DNA of 32,409 bases from Streptomyces antimicrobicus (GCF_020532625.1 NZ_JAJAUY010000069.1:1-32409), one strand, 5' to 3'; positions 21,323 through 29,908 are shown, counted from the first letter of the stretch. Program-made: numbers and translations. Notes: generated from the sequence alone by a model not told the origin.

Positions 21323-23515
21323 ATGCGCACCGAGGACGTCCTGGCCGCCATCGCGACCGGCCTGTGGCGCTGGGACCACGCGTCCGGCACGGTCGCCCTC
21401 GACGGCGAGGCCGCCCGGCTGCTCGGGCTGCCCGCCGAACCCGCCGTGCTGCCCGAGGCGGCCGTACGCTCCCGCTTCCACCCGGTGGACTGGAACGAGA
21501 TCAACGGGATCGTGAACCTGGCCGTCGCCGAGGGCACCCTCGCCGAGGCCCGGCTGCGGATCATGGACGAGGACGGGCGGGTGCTGCGCACCGTACGCAC
21601 CCGGTCCAAGCCGGTGGAGCACCGCGGCGACGACGGCCGGCTGGACCACGAACTGATCGGCACGCTCCAGGAGATCGCCGAGCCGCAGCCCGGCACCACC
21701 GCCGCGCACACCCCGATCACCGGGGACTGGCGGCGCTCGCGCGAGGCGTTCCTGCTGGACGCCGGCCGGGCCCTGGCCGAGGCGCGGTCCACCGCCGAGG
21801 TGCTGCGGGTGGCCGCCTCGCTGTCGATGCCCGGGTTCAACCCCGACGGGCTGGCCGTCTTCGGCGTGGAGGGCGACCGGCTGTCGGTCATCGGCCACCA
21901 CGGGCACGGCACCGGCGACGAGGGCCCCTTCTCGCACATGCGGCTGGACACCGACTACCCGGCGGCCGAGGTGGTGCGCACCGGCCGGGCGATCTACCTG
22001 CCCACGCCGGAGGACTACAAGCGGCGCTTCCCGGCCACCTGGCCCCTCGCCCAGCGCTTCGGCCGGGTCTCCTGGGCGTTCGTCCCGCTGATCGTGGCCG
22101 GCCGGACGATGGGTGCCTGGATGGCCGCCTTCAAGCAGCCGGTCTCCTTCTCCCCCGACGAGCGGTCGGTGCTGACGACGGTGGCCCGGATGCTGGCCCA
22201 GGCCCTCCAGCGGGCGGGCGTGGCCGAGTCCGAGCGGGAGCTGACCACGGGCCTGCAGCGCTCGATGATGCCCACGCTGGGCCCGGAGATCCCCGGCATG
22301 CGGGTGGCGGCGCGCTATGTGCCCACCGGCGGCGGACTCCAGGTCGGCGGCGACTGGTACGACATGATCCCGCTGCCCGGCGGCACCTCGCGGCCGGCGT
22401 CCGGGGGACGGTTCGCGCTGGTCATCGGGGACGTGCAGGGCCACGACGTGCGCGCGGCCGGGCTGATGGGCCAGCTGCGGATCGCCGTGCGGGCGTACGC
22501 GTCGGAGGGCCACCGGCCGGACGCGGTGCTCTCGCGGGCCTCCCGCTTCCTGGCCGGACTGCAGTCGGGCGACCCGTTCACCGGTGGGGCGGCCGGCGCC
22601 GACGACGACTTCGGCGACGCCTTCCGCAGCCCGCGCTTCGCCACCTGCCTGTACGTCGAGTGCGACCCGGAGACCGGGGTTCTGGAGGTGGCCCGGGCCG
22701 GCCATCCGGACCCGGTGGTGCGGATGCCCGACGGCACCGTGCTGATGCGGCCCACGGCGGGCGGGCTGCCGCTGGGCATCGACGCGGACACCGACTACCC
22801 GACGACCCGGTTCACGCTGGAGCCCGGCGAGACGATGATGCTGTGCACGGACGGGCTCATCGAGACCGGCGGGCACGACCTGGACACCGGCTGGGCGCGG
22901 CTGCGCGCCGTCCTGGAGTCGGGGGCGCACGAGAGCGAGGACCTGGAGAAGCTGGCCGACCGGCTGGTCCAGGCCGTGCACGGGCCCTCCTCGCACCACA
23001 CCACCGGCCCGCTCGCCGACCGCCGCGAGGACGACATAGCGGTGGTGCTGCTGTGCCGCGAGGGGCCGGGCTGCGGCTGCGGCGCCCCGGCCGGGCACCC
23101 GGTCCTACCGGTCCGGCGGACCATGCTGACCGTGGCCCAGGCCGAGCCCGCACGGATCTCCGGGGCCCGCCGGCAGGTACGGGAGCTGCTGCACGACTGG
23201 GCGGACGGCGAGCAGGTCGACGCGGCGGTGCTGATGGTGTCCGAGATGGTCACCAACGTGCTGATGCACACCGACGGCGACGCGCTGCTGGTCGCCGAGG
23301 CGGTCGGGGAGCTCGGCTCCCGCCGGCTGCGGGTGGAGGTGGCCGACGGCTCGGACGAGCTCCCGCACAAGCGCCATCCGGGCGAGATGGCCTCCAGCGG
23401 CCGGGGCGTCCTGCTGATGGAGATGCTGGCGGACAGCTGGGGCGTGGACCCGCGCGGCGAGGGCAAGTCGATCTGGTTCGAGCTGTTCGAGCAGTCCAAG
23501 CCCGACGCGGCGTGA
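21323..23515 (+). CDS. PAS-GAF-SpoIIE phosphatase-HATPase multidomain regulator
   Basis: A 730-aa soluble signalling protein. Domains in order: PAS-like (about 1-125, ATGLWRWDHASGTVALDGEAARLLGL), GAF (about 150-305), PP2C/SpoIIE phosphatase (about 310-570) and a C-terminal RsbW-like HATPase (about 600-725). The PP2C has metal aspartates in GGDWYD (D344), IGDVQGHD (D370), MLCTDGLIE and REDDIAVV. The HATPase has VSEMVTNVLMHTDG (N645) and VEVADGSDE. It thus carries both the dephosphorylating and the kinase-like arm of a partner switch, as OsaC-type proteins do. The ATG at 21323 is preferred; TAAAGA at 21310-21315 could be the -10 of a leaderless transcript. Its STAS partner is not adjacent; the one at 2.7-3.1 kb is a candidate only by family. 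Confidence 0.93.
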   Translation: MRTEDVLAAIATGLWRWDHASGTVALDGEAARLLGLPAEPAVLPEAAVRSRFHPVDWNEINGIVNLAVAEGTLAEARLRIMDEDGRVLRTVRTRSKPVEHRGDDGRLDHELIGTLQEIAEPQPGTTAAHTPITGDWRRSREAFLLDAGRALAEARSTAEVLRVAASLSMPGFNPDGLAVFGVEGDRLSVIGHHGHGTGDEGPFSHMRLDTDYPAAEVVRTGRAIYLPTPEDYKRRFPATWPLAQRFGRVSWAFVPLIVAGRTMGAWMAAFKQPVSFSPDERSVLTTVARMLAQALQRAGVAESERELTTGLQRSMMPTLGPEIPGMRVAARYVPTGGGLQVGGDWYDMIPLPGGTSRPASGGRFALVIGDVQGHDVRAAGLMGQLRIAVRAYASEGHRPDAVLSRASRFLAGLQSGDPFTGGAAGADDDFGDAFRSPRFATCLYVECDPETGVLEVARAGHPDPVVRMPDGTVLMRPTAGGLPLGIDADTDYPTTRFTLEPGETMMLCTDGLIETGGHDLDTGWARLRAVLESGAHESEDLEKLADRLVQAVHGPSSHHTTGPLADRREDDIAVVLLCREGPGCGCGAPAGHPVLPVRRTMLTVAQAEPARISGARRQVRELLHDWADGEQVDAAVLMVSEMVTNVLMHTDGDALLVAEAVGELGSRRLRVEVADGSDELPHKRHPGEMASSGRGVLLMEMLADSWGVDPRGEGKSIWFELFEQSKPDAA

Positions 23516-23552
23516 GCCGGCCGGCGGCGGGGGCCGCGTGGTTGGATGGGGC

Positions 23553-24644
23553 GTGATCAGCTCCCTGCTCCCCGAGCCCGTACGGCGGGTGGCCGCCTGG
23601 TGCGTGGTGTTCCTGCTCCTGACCGGCGTCGTGGCGGTGCTCGTACGGCTCTGCGTCATCTTCCAGACGGCCGTGACGCCCGTGCTCCTCGCGCTGCTCG
23701 GCACCGCCCTGCTGGGGCCGCTGCACCGGCGGCTGATCCGGATGCGGGTGAACCGGTCCCTGGCCGCCGCGCTGACCTGCCTGGCCGTGGTCGCGGTCTT
23801 CGGCGGGGCGACGTACGTGGTGGCGAGCGTGCTCGTGCACACCGGGGACCAGATCCTCACCGGCCTGCGCCGGGCCGGCCAGGACCTGGCCGAGCACTTC
23901 GGCGCGGCGGGCACCTCGGTGGAGGACCTGGCGGCCAACGCCGAGGAGCTGCTGGCCAAGTTCGGCGCCACGGCGGCCTCCGGGGTGATCACCGGGATCA
24001 GCGTGGTCGGCGAGATGATCGCGACCGCCGTCCTGGCGCTGCTGCTCAGCTTCTTCTTCCTGCGCGACTCCGACCGGGCCGCCGCCACCTTGCGGTCCCT
24101 GGCCCCCCGTCAGGCCGGGGACATGCTGGAGGCGATGGGCCGGCGCGCGTTCGGGGCCGTCGAGGGCTTCATGCGCGGGACGACGTTCATCGCGCTCATC
24201 GACGCCGTCTGCATCGGCGTCGGCCTGCTGGTCCTGCGGGTGCCCGGGGCACTGGGGCTGGCCGCCCTGGTGTTCGTCGGCGCGTACATCCCGTACCTGG
24301 GCGCCTTCATCTCCGGCACGGTCGCGGTCCTGGTCGCCTTCGCCGACGGCGGCTGGGTCACCGGCCTGTGGGCCGTGGGCGTGGTGCTGGCCGTCCAGGT
24401 CCTGGAGGGCCACGTGCTCCTGCCGATGATCCAGAGCCGCACCGTCCAGATGCACCCGGCGGTGGTGATGCTGGCGATCACGGCGGGCGCGGGCGTGGCC
24501 GGCGTCCTCGGCATGCTCCTGGCGGTCCCCCTGACGGCGGCGGCCTTCGGCATCGTCTCGGAACTGCGGGCGCGGTACACCAGCGGGGCGCCCGGTGGGA
24601 AGCCCGGTGGGACGCCCGGTGGGGCGCCCGTCCAAGGCTCCTGA
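23553..24644 (+). CDS. AI-2E/PerM family transporter
   Basis: A 363-aa polytopic membrane protein. Helices near the N-terminus (VAAWCVVFLLLTGVVAVLVRLCVI, TAVTPVLLALLGTALLGPL, AAALTCLAVVAVFGGATYVVASVL) are followed by an amphipathic helical region with VEDLAANAEELLAKFG. The conserved C-terminal half follows (ISVVGEMIATAVLALLLSFFFLRD; FIALIDAVCIGVGLLVLRVPGALGLAALVFVGAYIPYLGAFISG; VQVLEGHVLLPMIQSRTVQMHP). The family includes AI-2 exporters and Na+/H+ antiporters; the actual substrate is unknown. The GTG at 23553 is preferred (GGATGGGG just upstream) but a GTG at 23538 is possible. The C-terminus has a PGG-x repeat. Confidence 0.9.
   Translation: MISSLLPEPVRRVAAWCVVFLLLTGVVAVLVRLCVIFQTAVTPVLLALLGTALLGPLHRRLIRMRVNRSLAAALTCLAVVAVFGGATYVVASVLVHTGDQILTGLRRAGQDLAEHFGAAGTSVEDLAANAEELLAKFGATAASGVITGISVVGEMIATAVLALLLSFFFLRDSDRAAATLRSLAPRQAGDMLEAMGRRAFGAVEGFMRGTTFIALIDAVCIGVGLLVLRVPGALGLAALVFVGAYIPYLGAFISGTVAVLVAFADGGWVTGLWAVGVVLAVQVLEGHVLLPMIQSRTVQMHPAVVMLAITAGAGVAGVLGMLLAVPLTAAAFGIVSELRARYTSGAPGGKPGGTPGGAPVQGS
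24588..24623 (+). repeat. Three 12-bp direct repeats at the 3' end of the transporter gene
   Basis: Units xxGCCCGGTGGG at 24588, 24600 and 24612 encode the repeated APGG/KPGG/TPGG at the C-terminus. They probably arose by slippage. Confidence 0.7.
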
Positions 24645-24659
24645 CCTCGGCCGCCGGTT

Positions 24660-24685
24660 CCGCGGACCGGAGGCCCGGTCCGCGG
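24660..24685. terminator. Terminator-like hairpin between transporter and pirin genes
   Basis: CCGCGGACCGG (24660-24670) pairs with CCGGTCCGCGG (24675-24685), an 11-bp stem with a 4-nt loop, between convergent genes. Confidence 0.6.
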
Positions 24686-24730
24686 CTCCCGAGGCCCGGC
24701 CCGCGGATCCGGAGGCCCGGTCCGCGGATC
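24668..24730. repeat. Three 21-bp tandem repeats in the convergent intergenic gap
   Basis: Units at 24668-24688, 24689-24709 and 24710-24730 share CxGAGGCCCGGyCCGCGGmTC. They partly overlap the terminator-like hairpin. There is no coding capacity on either strand. Confidence 0.8.
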
Positions 24731-24738
24731 CGGGCGGG

Positions 24739-25743
24739 TCAGTCCTCGATGCCCTCGCCCTGTTCGCGCCAGTCGCGCTGGTCGCGCTTGCGTTCCGTGG
24801 TGGGGACGGTGCCGAGGCGGCCGGCCTGGAAGTCCTCGAAGGCCTGGACCAGTTCGGCGTGGCTGTTCATGACGAACGGGCCGTAGTGCGCCATCGGCTC
24901 GCGAATCGGGCGGCCGCCCAGCAGCACGATCTCCAGGGCCGGGGCGTTGGAGTCCTGGACCTCGTCCGCGCGCAGGGTGAGGGAGCCGCCCTCGCCGAAG
25001 ACGGTCGTCTGACCGGTGCGGACGGGGCGGCGGGCGGTGCCGACCGTGCCGCGGCCGGAGAGGACGTAGGCGAGGGCGTTGAAGTCCTCGCGCCAGGGCA
25101 GGGTGAGCTGCGCGCCCGGGGTCACGGTGGCGTGGATCATCGTGATCGGGGTGTGCGTGATGCCCGGTCCCCGGTGCCCGTCCAGCTCACCGGCGATGAC
25201 GCGCAGCAGCGCGCCGCCGTCCGGGGTGGTCAGCAAGGTGACCTTGCCGCCGCCGATGTCCTGGTAGCGCGGCGGCATCATCTTGTCGGAGGCCGGCAGG
25301 TTGACCCACAGCTGGAGGCCGTGGAACAGGCCGCCCGAGACGACGAGGGACTCCGGCGGGGCCTCGATGTGCAGCAGGCCCGAACCGGCGGTCATCCACT
25401 GGGTGTCGCCGCCGTTGATGACGCCGCCGCCGCCGTGGCTGTCCTGGTGCACGAACGTGCCGTCGATCAGGTACGTCACGGTCTCGAAGCCGCGGTGCGG
25501 GTGCCAGGGGGTGCCCTTGGGCTCGCCCGGCGCGTACTCCACCTCGCCCATCTGGTCCATCATGATGAACGGGTCGAGGTGGCGGTAGTCGATCCCGGCG
25601 AACGCGCGGCGCACCGGGAATCCCTCGCCCTCGAAGCCACCGGGAGCGGTCGTGACGGCCAGGACCGGCCGGGCGGCCGTCTCCTTGGTCGGTTCGGCGA
25701 CCCGGGGAAGCGTCAGCGGATTCTCAACAGTCACTGCAGGCAT
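24739..25743 (-). CDS. Pirin family protein
   Basis: A 334-aa bicupin. The N-terminal cupin has the iron-site residues H81 and H83 (PWHPHRGFETVTYLIDG), then H125 and E127 (GLLHIEAPPES), all in place. HQDSHGGGGVINGGDTQWMTAG is a pirin signature, and the C-terminal cupin carries GGRPIREPMAHYGPFVMNSHAEL. Bacterial pirins are redox-responsive regulators or quercetinase-like dioxygenases; which applies here is not clear. The start at 25743 has AAGGAGGT 7 nt upstream. A palindromic operator lies over the likely -10, so it is probably repressed by a regulator of the MarR/TetR kind. Confidence 0.94.
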   Translation of the reverse strand: MPAVTVENPLTLPRVAEPTKETAARPVLAVTTAPGGFEGEGFPVRRAFAGIDYRHLDPFIMMDQMGEVEYAPGEPKGTPWHPHRGFETVTYLIDGTFVHQDSHGGGGVINGGDTQWMTAGSGLLHIEAPPESLVVSGGLFHGLQLWVNLPASDKMMPPRYQDIGGGKVTLLTTPDGGALLRVIAGELDGHRGPGITHTPITMIHATVTPGAQLTLPWREDFNALAYVLSGRGTVGTARRPVRTGQTTVFGEGGSLTLRADEVQDSNAPALEIVLLGGRPIREPMAHYGPFVMNSHAELVQAFEDFQAGRLGTVPTTERKRDQRDWREQGEGIED

Positions 25744-25763
25744 GGTCGGGACCTCCTTCTGCG

Positions 25764-25784
25764 TCGAGTTTAGTTGAAACTCGA
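25764..25784 (-). promoter_or_regulatory. Operator palindrome over the pirin promoter
   Basis: TCGAGTTT (25764-25771) and AAACTCGA (25777-25784) form a perfect 8-bp inverted repeat around AGTTG. On the minus strand it covers a -10-like TAAACT (25772-25767), 21 bp before the pirin start. It is the kind of site bound by dimeric MarR or TetR repressors. No such regulator is adjacent. Confidence 0.65.
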
Positions 25785-25904
25785 ACTTCCTGCCACACCT
25801 GCCAACGGTGAGGTCCCTTGTCTCATTCCCGATCAACCCGGCCCGCTCTCCCCGCGTCCTCCTCCGCGTCCTCCCCGCGTCCCCGCACCCCGGCAGGAGC
25901 AGCA

Positions 25905-26369
25905 ATGAGCAGTGACGGCAGCGGCCCGCAGGTCCACACCGGGACCCCGACCCCCGGGCCCGGGAGGCACTCCTCCCCGCTGGCGGCCCTCGGCTCGTCG
26001 GCCGCCGTCGCGGCCGCCGCCGTGGCCCTGGGCTACGCCTCCTGGCGGTGGGCGGCGACCGGGCTGCCGCTGGAGCCGCTGCCCGGCCCGCCGTGGCCGT
26101 ACCTCGCCGTGTGGGGGGTGTTCTGCCTGGCCGGCTGCCTGCTGTGGCGCTGGGCGACGGCGTACACGGACCCGGAGGGCGGCGCGCACGCGATCGGCGC
26201 CGTCGCCGTCGCCGGGATGCGGACCTCGCTGGCCCATCGGCCCGACGTGCTCCCGCTGTGGCTCTACGGGGCCCTGGTCGTGGCCGCGTGCGCGGGGGCG
26301 GCCGGGTGGTGGCGGGGCCGGGTGCGGCGGGCCACCGCCGACCGGCCGTCGGGCCGCCCGGCCGCCTAG
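25905..26369 (+). CDS. Small integral membrane protein of unknown function
   Basis: A 154-aa protein. After a 30-residue Pro/Gly/Ser-rich cytoplasmic start come three helices: SPLAALGSSAAVAAAAVALGYASWRWA, PYLAVWGVFCLAGCLLWRWA and PLWLYGALVVAACAGAAGWW. A short loop DPEGGAHAIGAVAVAG lies between helices 2 and 3. The ATG at 25905 has AGGAG 5 nt upstream, preferred over an upstream in-frame start at 25818. It is divergent from the pirin gene. I do not recognise the family. Confidence 0.75.
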   Translation: MSSDGSGPQVHTGTPTPGPGRHSSPLAALGSSAAVAAAAVALGYASWRWAATGLPLEPLPGPPWPYLAVWGVFCLAGCLLWRWATAYTDPEGGAHAIGAVAVAGMRTSLAHRPDVLPLWLYGALVVAACAGAAGWWRGRVRRATADRPSGRPAA

Positions 26370-26417
26370 CCGACTGCCGAGCCGCCCGGCCGCCCTGCGC
26401 CCGGCCCGCCGGCCGTC

Positions 26418-27392
26418 TCAGCGGGTGCTGTGCAGGAGGTCCACGCCCAGGCCCGTGGCCGAGTGCAGCACGGCCTTGCCGTCGCGTTCCGTGGTGACCA
26501 GGCCCGCCGCCCGCAGGGTCCGGGCGTGCTCGGAGGCCGAGGGGAGGCTGATGTCGAGGTCCCGGGCCAGTTCGGTGGTGGTACGGCGCTGCACCAGGTG
26601 CTGGAGCACGGCCGCCCGGGTGCGCCCCAGCAGTGCGTCGAGTGCCCCGGCGCCGGGCCCGGCCTCCTCCTCGGTCAGCGGGAACGGCGTCAGCGCCGGG
26701 TAGAGCAGCACCGGCCGGCCCCCGGGCGGCCCGAGTTCGGCCAGCAGCGGGCGGCCGGTCCAGAAAACCGACGGCATGAGCAGCAGGCCCTGGCCGGCCA
26801 GCCGGACCTCGTAGTCGGGCGGCAGGCCCACCTCGAAGACCGGGCCCGCCCAGCGGGCGGCCGGGTGGGTGCTCGCCAGCACCGCCCTGATGCCGTGGCC
26901 GGCCATCAGCCGGGTCCGCCACGCCACGTCGGCCCGGTAGGCGGCGCGGATCCGGTCCCAGTACGGGCCGACCACCGTCTCGTGCCCGGTCCGCAGCGCC
27001 CCGTGGAGCTGCTCCCAGGCCTCGGGCTCCTGGGCCCACAGGGACCGCAGCCACGACGCCGAGCCCGGGGCCCGGCCCGCCACCCGGCCCAGCTCGTCCG
27101 CGGTCAGCCGGGTGCCCGCCTCGCGGACGGCCGCCAGCCCCTCGTCGACGTCGCGGACGAACGGCTCCAGGAAGGGCGGGTTGTCCCCGTCGGGCCGCAG
27201 CAGGTCCCGCAGCGGGCCGGCCGCCCGCCCGGGCAGCTCCCGCGAGAGCCGGGACCGCCAGCGCCCGAACACCGCCCGCTGGTCGTCGCGCTGCCAGGCG
27301 GCCAGGGCGAGCGCGAGCTCGACCAGGGGGTAGGGCTCGGGGGCGAAGGTGACGCCGAGCAGGTCCTCCACCGAGAAGTGCACCCGTAGCAC
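26418..27392 (-). CDS. ArsR-like winged-helix transcriptional regulator
   Basis: A 324-aa protein of a type common in Streptomyces. A large N-terminal domain of about 250 aa (FSVEDLLGVTFAPEPYPLVELALALAAWQR...) is followed by a C-terminal ArsR-type winged helix at about 255-320 (RAAVLQHLVQRRTTTELARDLDISLPSASEHARTLRAAGLVTTERDGKAVLHSAT). No cysteine metal site is visible, so it is not a metal sensor of the classic kind. The start is the GTG at 27392, with GGGGAGGGGG 7 nt upstream. Target genes are unknown; it could act on its own neighbours. Confidence 0.88.
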   Translation of the reverse strand: MLRVHFSVEDLLGVTFAPEPYPLVELALALAAWQRDDQRAVFGRWRSRLSRELPGRAAGPLRDLLRPDGDNPPFLEPFVRDVDEGLAAVREAGTRLTADELGRVAGRAPGSASWLRSLWAQEPEAWEQLHGALRTGHETVVGPYWDRIRAAYRADVAWRTRLMAGHGIRAVLASTHPAARWAGPVFEVGLPPDYEVRLAGQGLLLMPSVFWTGRPLLAELGPPGGRPVLLYPALTPFPLTEEEAGPGAGALDALLGRTRAAVLQHLVQRRTTTELARDLDISLPSASEHARTLRAAGLVTTERDGKAVLHSATGLGVDLLHSTR

Positions 27393-27429
27393 GCCGCCGC
27401 CCCCTCCCCGCGCGTTCCGGTCCGGCCGT

Positions 27430-27906
27430 CTAGCCGTACATGCGGCGCATCGCGTAGTCGACCATCTGCTCGACGGCCTTCGCGTCGAAGACCATCCGGT
27501 GGTCGCCCTCCATGTCGAGGACGAATCCGTAACCGGTGGGCAGCAGGTCGATCACCTCGGCGCCGGTGATCACGAAGTACTTGGACTCCTTGCCGGCGTA
27601 CCGGCGCAGTTCCTTGAGCGTGGTGAACATCGGGATCACCGGCTGCTGGGTGTTGTGCAGCGCCAGGAAACCGGGGGTGTCCCCGCGCGGGCAGTAGACC
27701 TTCGACGTGGCGAAGATCTGCTGGAAGTCCTCGGCCGAAAGCGACCCGGTCGTGAAGGCCCGCACGGCGTCGGCGAGCGACGGCGGGGAGGGCTCGGGGT
27801 ACAGCGGCTGCTCGGCGTACCCGCCCGCCATCTGCTGCGGATGCTGCGGAGCGGCGTAATTCTGCCCCGCGTGGCCCGCGCTCACGTTCTGGTCGTAGCC
27901 GTACAT
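27430..27906 (-). CDS. SseB-domain protein
   Basis: A 158-aa protein. The first 50 residues are Gln/Tyr/Pro-rich and disordered (MYGYDQNVSAGHAGQNYAAP). The rest is an SseB N-terminal-like domain (SLADAVRAFTTGSLSAEDFQQIFATSKVYCPRGDTPGFLALHNTQQPVIPMFTTLKELRRYAG) with the usual YGFVLDMEGDHRMVFDAKAVEQMVDY ending. SseB-like proteins of actinobacteria are of unknown function, often linked to secretion systems. The start at 27906 has only a weak AGG upstream. It is divergent from the acyl-CoA dehydrogenase. Confidence 0.88.
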   Translation of the reverse strand: MYGYDQNVSAGHAGQNYAAPQHPQQMAGGYAEQPLYPEPSPPSLADAVRAFTTGSLSAEDFQQIFATSKVYCPRGDTPGFLALHNTQQPVIPMFTTLKELRRYAGKESKYFVITGAEVIDLLPTGYGFVLDMEGDHRMVFDAKAVEQMVDYAMRRMYG

Positions 27907-28000
27907 GGGCCGAAGCCTACCGAGCACCCCTCGGGGCCCGGGCACGGATTCGCGCCACGCTTGACGCTGGTCACAGTCGCCAGGCTGGGGTTGATTCTTA

Positions 28001-28017
28001 TTACCGGCGGGTAGCAT
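28001..28017 (+). promoter_or_regulatory. Candidate operator/-10 region of the acyl-CoA dehydrogenase gene
   Basis: TTACCGGCGGGTAGC contains the inverted repeat TACC-GGCG-GGTA (28002-28013) and overlaps a -10-like TAGCAT (28012-28017), with TTGATT at 27991. It lies 65-80 bp before the gene, resembling a TetR-type fatty-acid operator. Confidence 0.4.
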
Positions 28018-28081
28018 CATGACGTTACCGATTGGTACGCGTACGAGGAATGCCTCCCCGAGCCTTAACGGAGCCGTCGCA

Positions 28082-29908
28082 ATGGGCCACTACAAGTCGA
28101 ATCTCCGCGACATCGAGTTCAACCTCTTCGAGGTGCTCGGCCGCGACACGCAGTACGGCTCCGGCCCGTTCGCGGAGATGGACGTCGAGACCGCCAAGAG
28201 CATCCTCGAGGAGATCGCGCGCCTCGCGGAGAACGACCTCGCGGAGTCCTTCGCGGACGCCGACCGCAACCCCCCGGTCTTCGACCCCGAGACCAACACG
28301 GCCCCGGTCCCGGCCTCGTTCAAGAAGTCGTACGACGCCTTCATGGACTCCGAGTACTGGCGCCTGGGCCTGCCGGAGGAGATCGGCGGCACCACCTCCC
28401 CGCGCTCCCTGATCTGGGCGTACGCGGAGCTGCTGCTCGGCTCGAACCCGGCCGTGTGGATGTACTCCTCGGGCCCGGCCTTCGCCGGCGTCCTGCACGC
28501 CGAGGGCAACGAGGCGCAGAAGAAGATCGCGCAGATCGCCGTCGAGAAGCGCTGGGGCTCCACCATGGTCCTCACCGAGCCGGACGCCGGCTCGGACGTG
28601 GGCGCCGGCCGCACCAAGGCGATCCAGCAGGAGGACGGCTCCTGGCACATCGAGGGCGTGAAGCGCTTCATCACCTCGGGTGAGCACGACATGGAGGAGA
28701 ACATCCTCCACTACGTCCTGGCCCGCCCCGAGGGCCACGGCCCGGGCACCAAGGGCCTGTCGCTCTTCCTCGTCCCGAAGTACCACTTCGACTGGGAGAC
28801 CGGCGAGCTGGGCGAGCGCAACGGCGTCTACGCCACCAACGTCGAGCACAAGATGGGCCTGAAGGCGTCCAACACGTGCGAGATGACCTTCGGCGACCAG
28901 CACCCCGCCAAGGGCTGGCTGATCGGTGACAAGCACGACGGCATCCGCCAGATGTTCATGATCATCGAGTTCGCCCGCATGATGGTCGGCACGAAGGCCA
29001 TCGCGACGCTCTCGACCGGCTACCTGAACGCCCTGGAGTACGCCAAGGAGCGCGTGCAGGGCACCGACCTGGCGAACTTCCTCGACAAGACCGCGCCCAA
29101 GGTCACCATCACCCACCACCCCGACGTCCGCCGCTCGCTGATGACGCAGAAGGCGTACGCGGAGGGCATGCGCGCCCTCGTGCTGTACACCGCCACCGTC
29201 CAGGACGAGATCGCGGTCAAGGAGGCGGCCGGCGAGGACGCCAAGGCGCTGCACGGCCTGAACGACCTGCTCCTGCCGATCGTGAAGGGCTACGGCTCGG
29301 AGAAGTCCTACGCGCTGCTGGCCGAGTCCCTGCAGATCTTCGGCGGCTCCGGCTACCTGCAGGAGTACCCGATCGAGCAGTACATCCGGGACTCCAAGAT
29401 CGACACCCTCTACGAGGGCACCACGGCCATCCAGGGCCAGGACTTCTTCTTCCGCAAGATCGTCCGCGACCAGGGCGCCTCGCTGAACCTGCTCTCCGAG
29501 GAGATCAAGAAGTTCCTCGCCCAGGGCGAGGGCGGCGAGGAGCTGGCCCCGGCCCGCGACGCGCTGGCCAAGGCCGCCGTGGACCTGGAGGGCATCGTCG
29601 GCAAGATGATCACCGACCTCACCGCCACCGGCGAGGACGTCAAGAACATCTACAAGGTGGGGCTCAACACCACCCGCCTGCTGATGGCCTCCGGTGACGT
29701 GGTCGTCGGCTACCTGCTGCTCAGGGGCGCCGCCGTGGCCGCCGCGAAGCTGCCGACCGCCTCCGCCAAGGACGTCCCCTTCTACCAGGGCAAGATCGCG
29801 GCGGCGAAGTTCTTCGCCACCCAGGTCCTGCCGGCCCTGTCGGTCCAGCGCGAGCTGGCCGAGGCCGTCGACAACTCCCTGATGGAGCTCGACGAGGCCG
29901 CCTTCTAA
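28082..29908 (+). CDS. Acyl-CoA dehydrogenase, long form
   Basis: A 608-aa flavoenzyme oxidising acyl-CoA to enoyl-CoA in fatty-acid breakdown. The FAD/substrate signature is TMVLTEPDAGSDVGAGRTKAI, the middle domain contains NGVYATNVEHKMGLKASNTCEMTFG, and LQIFGGSGYLQEYPIEQYIRDSKIDTLYEGTTAIQ carries the likely catalytic base E445. The extra C-terminal ~130 residues (after FFFRKIV) are the acyl-CoA dehydrogenase C-terminal-like helical domain found in the 600-aa FadE5-type enzymes, not in the ordinary 380-aa ones. The ATG at 28082 has GGAG 8 nt upstream. Substrate chain length is unknown. Codon use is strongly biased, consistent with high expression. Confidence 0.95.
   Translation: MGHYKSNLRDIEFNLFEVLGRDTQYGSGPFAEMDVETAKSILEEIARLAENDLAESFADADRNPPVFDPETNTAPVPASFKKSYDAFMDSEYWRLGLPEEIGGTTSPRSLIWAYAELLLGSNPAVWMYSSGPAFAGVLHAEGNEAQKKIAQIAVEKRWGSTMVLTEPDAGSDVGAGRTKAIQQEDGSWHIEGVKRFITSGEHDMEENILHYVLARPEGHGPGTKGLSLFLVPKYHFDWETGELGERNGVYATNVEHKMGLKASNTCEMTFGDQHPAKGWLIGDKHDGIRQMFMIIEFARMMVGTKAIATLSTGYLNALEYAKERVQGTDLANFLDKTAPKVTITHHPDVRRSLMTQKAYAEGMRALVLYTATVQDEIAVKEAAGEDAKALHGLNDLLLPIVKGYGSEKSYALLAESLQIFGGSGYLQEYPIEQYIRDSKIDTLYEGTTAIQGQDFFFRKIVRDQGASLNLLSEEIKKFLAQGEGGEELAPARDALAKAAVDLEGIVGKMITDLTATGEDVKNIYKVGLNTTRLLMASGDVVVGYLLLRGAAVAAAKLPTASAKDVPFYQGKIAAAKFFATQVLPALSVQRELAEAVDNSLMELDEAAF

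Noticed and set aside
24739..27054. 771-codon minus-strand frame joining pirin to upstream sequence
   Set aside because: Pirin has its own start at 25743 with a strong ribosome site. The upstream part is the antisense or out-of-frame copy of the neighbouring genes.
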